DNA from: Alphaproteobacteria bacterium
GTDB lineage: Bacteria; Pseudomonadota; Alphaproteobacteria; CAAHEQ01; UBA3637
Reading direction: 5' to 3'
Assembly (NCBI GenBank): GCA_017555325.1
Contig: JAFZGR010000080.1
Location: 1 to 10,628, forward strand
DNA length: 10,628 nucleotides
A program made the translations under genes and the position numbers. Shown here piece by piece: positions 5,964 to 10,628 of the stretch (within the stretch, counting starts at the first letter, position 1; each line of letters opens with the position of its first letter). Under the pieces are notes generated by a model. That model was not told the origin of the DNA and made no database searches. It saw nothing but the letters and a program-made list of their open reading frames with translations.

Positions 5964-7256
5964 ATGAGTGAAATTATTGATATTCTAGGTAGAGAAATTT
6001 TGGATTCACGCGGAACACCGACTGTGGAAGTTGATGTTGTGTTGGATGACGGTTCATTCGGTCGTGCAGCAGTTCCAAGCGGGGCATCAACAGGTGTTCA
6101 CGAAGCTGTTGAATTGCGTGACGGAGATAAAAGTCGTTTTAACGGAAAAGGCGTTTTAAATGCAGTTAATGCTGTTAACACAGATTTGTATGATGCTATC
6201 ATCGGTATGGATGCATCTGAACAAATTGAAATCGATCGGACAATGATTGAAGTTGATGGTACTGAAAACAAAGGTAAATTAGGTGCAAATGCTATTTTAG
6301 GTTTATCTTTGGCTGTTGCAAAAGCTGGTGCTGAAAGTGCCGGATTGCCGTTATATCGTTATATTGGTGGCACATTGGCTCATGTTTTGCCTGTTCCAAT
6401 GATGAACATTTTAAACGGTGGTAAACATGCTGATAATCCGATTGATATTCAAGAATTTATGATTATGCCAGTTGGTGCTTCTTCTTGTTCAGAAGCTATC
6501 CGTATGGGGGCTGAAATCTTCCAAGCTTTAAAATCAAACCTCAAAAAAGCGGGAATGAATACAAATGTTGGTGATGAAGGCGGTTTTGCTCCGAACATTG
6601 GTTCTGCAAAAGAAGCTTTGACATTTATTGTAAAAGCTATTGAAACGGCTGGATATAAACCGGGTGATGATGTTGTATTGGCATTAGATGCTGCTTCTTC
6701 TGAATTCTATAATGCTGATGATAAAAAATATCATTTAGAAGGAGAGGGAAAAGTATTAACATCCGCAGAACTTGTTCAATACTATGCTGATTTAGCTGCC
6801 GAATTCCCGATTATGTCATTAGAAGACGGTATGGCAGAAGATGATTGGGAAGGTTGGGACTTGTTAACAAAGACATTAGGTTCCAAAATCCAATTGGTTG
6901 GCGATGATTTGTTTGTGACAAACACAAAACGTTTAAAAATGGGTATTGAACGTAAAGTTGCAAACTCAATTTTAATTAAAGTCAATCAAATCGGTTCTTT
7001 AACAGAAACTTTGGAAGCTGTTGATATGGCTCATCGGGCAGGTTATACAGCTGTTTTATCACACCGTTCCGGTGAAACAGAAGATTCAACAATTGCTGAT
7101 ATTGCTGTTGCAACAGGTTGTGGGCAAATCAAAACAGGCTCATTATCCCGTTCTGATCGGTTGGCAAAATACAATCAATTAATTCGTATTGAAGAAGAAT
7201 TGGGTGATACGGCAGTATATGCGGGTCGTTCTATTTTTGCTAACAAACAAAAATAA
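5964..7256 (+). CDS. eno: Enolase (phosphopyruvate hydratase)
   Basis: This 430-residue enzyme of standard length dehydrates 2-phosphoglycerate to phosphoenolpyruvate in glycolysis; in many bacteria it also joins the RNA degradosome. Domains: the N-terminal alpha/beta domain (REILDSRGTPTVE, AVPSGASTG loop, LGANAILGLSLA) and a C-terminal TIM barrel. Visible catalytic and Mg-binding residues are His155 in NGGKHADN, Glu164 in DIQEFMI, Glu205 in GDEGGFAPN, metal ligands Asp242, Glu287 (SLEDGMAEDDW) and Asp314 (VGDDLFVTN), Lys339 in LIKVNQIGS and Lys390 in IKTGSLSRSDR. The ATG at 5964 is preferred over the one at 5958 on ribosome-site spacing. It lies 61 bases after kdsA and is last in the block, ending 17 bases before a strong terminator. 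Confidence 0.98.
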   Translation: MSEIIDILGREILDSRGTPTVEVDVVLDDGSFGRAAVPSGASTGVHEAVELRDGDKSRFNGKGVLNAVNAVNTDLYDAIIGMDASEQIEIDRTMIEVDGTENKGKLGANAILGLSLAVAKAGAESAGLPLYRYIGGTLAHVLPVPMMNILNGGKHADNPIDIQEFMIMPVGASSCSEAIRMGAEIFQALKSNLKKAGMNTNVGDEGGFAPNIGSAKEALTFIVKAIETAGYKPGDDVVLALDAASSEFYNADDKKYHLEGEGKVLTSAELVQYYADLAAEFPIMSLEDGMAEDDWEGWDLLTKTLGSKIQLVGDDLFVTNTKRLKMGIERKVANSILIKVNQIGSLTETLEAVDMAHRAGYTAVLSHRSGETEDSTIADIAVATGCGQIKTGSLSRSDRLAKYNQLIRIEEELGDTAVYAGRSIFANKQK

Positions 7257-7273
7257 GAATCGCTTCTTTAAAG

Positions 7274-7309
7274 AAAAAAAGTGTTCCTTGAAAAAGGAGC
7301 ACTTTTTTT
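7274..7309 (+). terminator. Rho-independent terminator of the tpiA/secG-kdsA-eno block
   Basis: The 5' arm at 7274-7289 (seven A then GTGTTCCTT), a GAAA tetraloop at 7290-7293 and the 3' arm at 7294-7309 (AAGGAGCAC then seven T) form a 16-bp stem with one G-U pair, ending in a T run. It lies 17 bases after the eno stop. Confidence 0.92.
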
Positions 7310-7311
7310 AT

Positions 7312-7332
7312 GGTATTAAATGTATTAATACC
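7312..7332. repeat. 8-bp inverted repeat after the eno terminator
   Basis: GGTATTAA (7312-7319), a five-base spacer and TTAATACC (7325-7332) are perfect complements. It could be an operator-like site or a second small hairpin after the terminator. No T run follows, and it is not next to any gene start. Confidence 0.35.
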
Positions 7333-7462
7333 TGTATGAATAGGTAGAAAATGAAGGATTATTGTTTTAGTTGAATTGATTATTTAAAATTAAAAAAATG
7401 TCAAAAGTGGAAAAATATTGTAATTAAACCTCTCTTTTTTTACTGTATTTTTATAAAAATAT

Positions 7463-7489
7463 AAAAAAGCGACTTTTAAAAGTCGCTTT
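7463..7489 (-). terminator. Rho-independent terminator of the phosphoesterase gene
   Basis: Bases 7466-7489 are a perfect 24-bp palindrome with half-site AAAGCGACTTTT. On the minus strand the stem is followed by a T run (complement of 7463-7468) and further T-rich sequence. It lies 44 bases after the stop of the minus-strand gene. On the plus strand the following sequence is TTTGTAAAT, so termination there would be weaker. Confidence 0.85.
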
Positions 7490-7533
7490 GTAAATATATA
7501 TAGCCAATAATCGATAGGATTCTCTACCGCTGT

Positions 7534-9822
7534 TTAATTTGTCCGATAAATTGTATGTCCGTTATAATAATTAATGGCATTGTTTGGTATTGGATAATAT
7601 CTATACCCAGTGGTTGGTTGTTGGTAATATATCGGTTGACTATTACTTTCTACTGAATGATATGTCGGTTGTAAAACAATGGGAACAGTTGCCGGAGTTG
7701 TTACCGGAACAGCTACTTGATTTTGTGCTGTGGATTGTTCTGTTTTGCTTTCTTTACTTTTTTGTTTTAACTTCTCCTGTGTTTCTGTTGTTTGAGTTTG
7801 TTTATCACGCATACTTTCAGAACGATAAGTTGTGTGTTTGTCTGCTGTGGCATGGACGTATAAAACGGTTTCTTGTGTAATGGTATTTCCATCTGCCCCT
7901 TGTGTGGTTCGCGTAATAACATTTTTACCGTTTCGTAATTCTGTATCGGCAATAAGGTTGTGATTTGAATCATAAACACGGACAATAGCTATTTTCCCAT
8001 CTTTTTTTTCAACTTCCACAAATAATTCTTCCCGTTGGATATGTTCTTCCGTCACAGTTGGTTCAGCTTTTTCAGATTTAGATACATTTTCTTTTGGTAA
8101 AGCGACTACAATTGATGTATCGATTATATCTGTTTTTTCATTAGTAATATTTTCTTTTTTCTCTGAAACGGTATCTGATACTGTTTGATGCGCTTCCGAT
8201 ATTTGTTGCAATTCATTTTCGGATTTAGATGAAATCCTTTCATCTGGTGACAATTTTTCATCTTTTTGTTGAATACTTGCAATTAACGAATCAATTTCTT
8301 TTGTAATTAATTCTGCTTCATCTGAGATAGGTGTTGTTTGTTCTTCTGTTTTTGTTGAGTTTTTATCGGTGTTTTCAGATATTGTTTTAACTTCCTTTGT
8401 TGTCGGTTCTGAAACTATTGACTCTTCTTTTTGAGGTATGACATCTGCTGGTTTTTCTGTTTTTGTGTCAGAAGGCTCAATTGCCTTTAAAGGTAATAAT
8501 ACCGGTCGAATTTGAGCCATAATTTCCGGTTTGATAGTTTTTTGAAGTGCTGAAACACTTAAATTATCTTGTGATAAATCTTCTCTAGCGTTATCAACTT
8601 TATTTTGTGTTTCTTCTTGAGAGGTTGTCACTTTTTCAGCTGATATGCTTGTTGATGAATCTGTTTCATTTTTATTAAGAGAAGGGGTTGTTTGTTCTGG
8701 AACCAACTTGATAATGGTAATTTCCGCAGGAGCAAATAAACGCATTTGTGGTCCCCATTGTCCGGCTCCCCGAGAAACATATAATAAGCCTGCATTTGTT
8801 TGGTGTAACCCATATAAATAACCGTTAAATATTTTTGTCGGGATATGGAATGGGAAAATTTGTCCGCCGTGTGTATGTCCGGAAATTTGTAAATCAATTT
8901 GTCCGGATGCTAAGTTGTTAATAAAATCCGGTCGATGAGATAATAATATTTTATAATCTTTATTTTGTGCTGAAGATAATGCTCGAACAACATCGGCAGA
9001 ATCACTGATGCGTCGGACGCCTTTATAATCGGGAATGCCGGCTAAATACACATTGGATGTTATTTGAACACCTTCGTTATATAAATAAGTGATATCAGCT
9101 TCTTTCATTGCTTCTTTTGCTTCTTCGTGTCCGATATAAAATTCATGGTTACCGGCAACAGCGTATTTTCCCAATGGGGCATATAATTGTGATAGTTTGA
9201 AAAGTTTATAATGCAGATTTGTTGTTTTATCATCAATTAAATCTCCTACAAAAACGATTACATCGGGTTGAATTTCCTGAATGCGTTTTGTCATTTTTTC
9301 AATTTTTCCATTTGACACGGATTGATGTAAATGCATATCCGGTAAAGCGACAATGGTTATTCCCGAATCAATTTTATCTGTTGTGATTGTAATTTCTCGA
9401 AATGAAGGAGTTTTTAATCCCGCATACAATGCCCAAAATGAAAGAAATACAGCAACTCCGGCAAAAATACAATTGGATTGACGTAAAAATTCCGGTCGAT
9501 TTAAAGCAAAATTACCAAGTGTTTTTTTTCTGATTTTGCGAATAAGCCACCCGATTCCCCAAATAGTATCCCGTGTAAATATGGAGAGAAAGAAAAGGAA
9601 TACCGAAATAAATAAAAAATAAAATATATGATAAATAACGGCATACGAATTGCCAATGTCAATGATGCCTTTTTTTAACATAAGCGGAATAATCCATACA
9701 AGGCAAAGTGCTAAAAACAATCCGGCTTTTTTTGCTTTATTCCACTGGAACATTTGCCAAATGCGTAAAGATGTCCAAAAAATTGAAAAAAGAACAAATA
9801 ATAGTATAAAAATTAATAACAT
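7534..9822 (-). CDS. Membrane-anchored calcineurin-like metallophosphoesterase with ~390-residue disordered C-terminal extension
   Basis: The product has 762 residues. Four predicted TM helices lie at about 1-22, 34-50, 60-83 and 118-135. Basic loops KAKK (after TM1) and RKIRKK (after TM3) fall on the same side, so the catalytic domain probably faces the periplasm. The YkuE/YaeI-like phosphoesterase domain spans about 145-373 and keeps all two-metal motifs: DMH (162-164), GDLID (193-197), GNHE (224-227), SHRPD (294-298) and GHTHGG (315-320). The family cleaves phosphate esters or pyrophosphates, sometimes of lipid precursors; the substrate here is unknown. The remaining half is low-complexity, rich in Glu, Lys, Ser and Thr, with one more ordered stretch at about 599-656 and a Pro/Gln/Tyr/Asn-rich end. 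The start at 9822 is set by AAGGAAAGG six bases upstream; in-frame GTG 9888 and ATG 9861 lack such a site. Confidence 0.85.
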   Translation of the reverse strand: MLLIFILLFVLFSIFWTSLRIWQMFQWNKAKKAGLFLALCLVWIIPLMLKKGIIDIGNSYAVIYHIFYFLFISVFLFFLSIFTRDTIWGIGWLIRKIRKKTLGNFALNRPEFLRQSNCIFAGVAVFLSFWALYAGLKTPSFREITITTDKIDSGITIVALPDMHLHQSVSNGKIEKMTKRIQEIQPDVIVFVGDLIDDKTTNLHYKLFKLSQLYAPLGKYAVAGNHEFYIGHEEAKEAMKEADITYLYNEGVQITSNVYLAGIPDYKGVRRISDSADVVRALSSAQNKDYKILLSHRPDFINNLASGQIDLQISGHTHGGQIFPFHIPTKIFNGYLYGLHQTNAGLLYVSRGAGQWGPQMRLFAPAEITIIKLVPEQTTPSLNKNETDSSTSISAEKVTTSQEETQNKVDNAREDLSQDNLSVSALQKTIKPEIMAQIRPVLLPLKAIEPSDTKTEKPADVIPQKEESIVSEPTTKEVKTISENTDKNSTKTEEQTTPISDEAELITKEIDSLIASIQQKDEKLSPDERISSKSENELQQISEAHQTVSDTVSEKKENITNEKTDIIDTSIVVALPKENVSKSEKAEPTVTEEHIQREELFVEVEKKDGKIAIVRVYDSNHNLIADTELRNGKNVITRTTQGADGNTITQETVLYVHATADKHTTYRSESMRDKQTQTTETQEKLKQKSKESKTEQSTAQNQVAVPVTTPATVPIVLQPTYHSVESNSQPIYYQQPTTGYRYYPIPNNAINYYNGHTIYRTN

Positions 9823-9828
9823 GGGATA

Positions 9829-9837
9829 CCTTTCCTT
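9829..9837 (-). promoter_or_regulatory. Ribosome binding site that decides the phosphoesterase start
   Basis: On the minus strand AAGGAAAGG stands six bases before the ATG at 9822, right ahead of the first hydrophobic helix. The two in-frame start codons further upstream (9861 and 9888) have no purine-rich site, so the short N-terminus is chosen. Confidence 0.65.
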
Positions 9838-9921
9838 GCCTTTGTGAATAACTACTTTCATATTACACAAAAAATCGGACAAAAACACGTTTTTTTTATT
9901 TGTTATATAAAAAAATTAATA

Positions 9922-9950
9922 TAGACAAACATTAAAAAGTATTATACAAT
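9922..9950 (+). promoter_or_regulatory. Sigma70-type promoter of the MORN-like gene
   Basis: TAGACA (9922-9927, 5 of 6 to TTGACA), exactly 17 bases, then TACAAT (9945-9950, 5 of 6 to TATAAT). The ATG of the downstream gene follows 31 bases after the -10, preceded by AAGGA at 9971-9975. It is among the best promoter matches in the window. No equally good promoter is visible for the divergent phosphoesterase gene. Confidence 0.65.
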
Positions 9951-9981
9951 ATTAATATCAGGTTAAGTAGAAGGATTGCCA

Positions 9982-10628
9982 ATGAAAAAACAATTATCGC
10001 CATTGGAAAAAGATATTTTACAACCGAATTTTCCGGATGTGACATCTTTTTCTTTTAAATGGCAAGGTACACCTGAAAAAGGGGTTGTGACAGCAACGGC
10101 AGTTCAGACAGATAATTGTATTCGAAAGGTTGTGGAGTATCAAAACGGTGTTAAACACGGAACAGAAATTACCCGAGAAAGTTTAGATGATTCATTGGTG
10201 GTTGCTCAATATGACTCCGGAGAATTAACACAAGTGACATATTATCCGTCAGAAAATAAACGATATACCATTTTTTATCAAAATGGTGTGCCTCATCATT
10301 CTGATAGATTTGATGATGTCTCTTTTAAAGCTGTTCAAGATTTTAGTATTGCTCTACAATTACGTTTAACTACTCGGTGGGAGGGTAATCCTCAACAGGG
10401 CTCATTGTATATTTACGATAATGATAATCTCTTGCGGATAAGTGAGTATTTAAACGGAGAACGAAACGGAAAACAAGTATCCATTGGATTGCAAGATAAT
10501 CCAAATGAAGAGATAATATATTTTGAAAATGGCAAACAGGTTGAAGCAAATTCCAGTAATATCTTAAAAACACTTGCGAATAATGGGCATACTTATGGGG
10601 AAAGTGTTAATTTGTTGGATATAATTAA
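9982..10628 (+). CDS. MORN-like (YwqK-type) repeat protein, 3' end outside window
   Basis: The frame runs open from ATG 9982 to the window end, giving 215 complete codons with no stop. It has a ribosome site AAGGA six bases before the ATG and a good promoter upstream. No signal peptide or TM helix is seen, so it is probably cytoplasmic. The protein carries repeated YxNG(xxxG) units: EYQNGVKHG (52-60), YQNGVPHH (99-106), EYLNGERNG (155-163) and YFENGKQ (180-186), with a weaker YDSGE at 77-81. This pattern is that of MORN-variant/YwqK-type repeats, which form beta-hairpin arrays. Residues 26-63 and 132-166 align with each other (KWQGTPEKG...EYQNGVKHG and RWEGNPQQG...EYLNGERNG), so the protein arose by internal duplication of a unit of about 105 residues. 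The role is unknown. It is divergently oriented from the phosphoesterase gene, 159 bases away. Confidence 0.75.
   Translation, partial: MKKQLSPLEKDILQPNFPDVTSFSFKWQGTPEKGVVTATAVQTDNCIRKVVEYQNGVKHGTEITRESLDDSLVVAQYDSGELTQVTYYPSENKRYTIFYQNGVPHHSDRFDDVSFKAVQDFSIALQLRLTTRWEGNPQQGSLYIYDNDNLLRISEYLNGERNGKQVSIGLQDNPNEEIIYFENGKQVEANSSNILKTLANNGHTYGESVNLLDII

Noticed and set aside
9862..9888. Longer N-terminus for the phosphoesterase from GTG 9888
   Set aside because: No ribosome site; the extension would put a polar segment before the first TM helix, while ATG 9822 has an excellent AAGGAAAGG.
9911..9928. Promoter-like TTGTCT-N15-TATAAC on the minus strand for the phosphoesterase gene
   Set aside because: The 15-base spacer is too short and the region is so AT-rich that such matches are expected by chance.
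10370..10573. 67-residue minus-strand frame within the last gene
   Set aside because: It lies wholly opposite the MORN-like gene, has no ribosome site and no recognisable protein character; it is a shadow frame.

Overview
The window is AT-rich DNA (long A and T runs, codons biased to A/T) from a Gram-negative bacterium. The core block tpiA - secG - kdsA - eno matches the conserved alphaproteobacterial order tpiA-secG-pyrG-kdsA-eno, and the enolase C-terminal motif (KTGSLSRSDRLAKYNQ) and SecG loop (LLQRSEGG) are also of alphaproteobacterial type. My inference is a low-GC, possibly host-associated alphaproteobacterium. The genus cannot be read from this sequence. The standard genetic code fits every gene.

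Layout. (1) 1-780 (+): 3' part of a family-2 glycosyltransferase of the LPS/capsule type. (2) 895-2588 (-): a two-gene operon with its own promoter. It encodes a cytoplasmic protein with two degenerate ankyrin-like units and, 2 nt downstream, an exported kyphoscoliosis-type transglutaminase-fold protein that has lost the catalytic Cys and His. (3) 2738-7256 (+): a housekeeping block of triosephosphate isomerase, two tandem paralogous secreted four-cysteine proteins of unknown function, SecG, KDO-8-phosphate synthase (metal-dependent class) and enolase, closed by a strong rho-independent terminator at 7274-7309. (4) 7463-9822 (-): a four-TM calcineurin-like phosphoesterase carrying a very long disordered C-terminal extension, with its own terminator. 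(5) 9982-window end (+): a divergently transcribed gene, cut by the window edge, whose product has MORN-like YxNGxxxG repeats in an internally duplicated arrangement.

How the genes relate. tpiA and eno are glycolytic. kdsA makes the Kdo precursor for the LPS core and uses phosphoenolpyruvate, the product of enolase. secG serves protein export. The two secreted paralogs sit where the core cluster would normally be contiguous, and pyrG is missing from its usual place between secG and kdsA. The two minus-strand units and the last gene encode proteins of unknown role. I see no mobile element, CRISPR array, tRNA or rRNA. The most unusual items are the active-site-less transglutaminase operon, the phosphoesterase with its tail, the secreted four-Cys pair, and the duplicated MORN-like protein.
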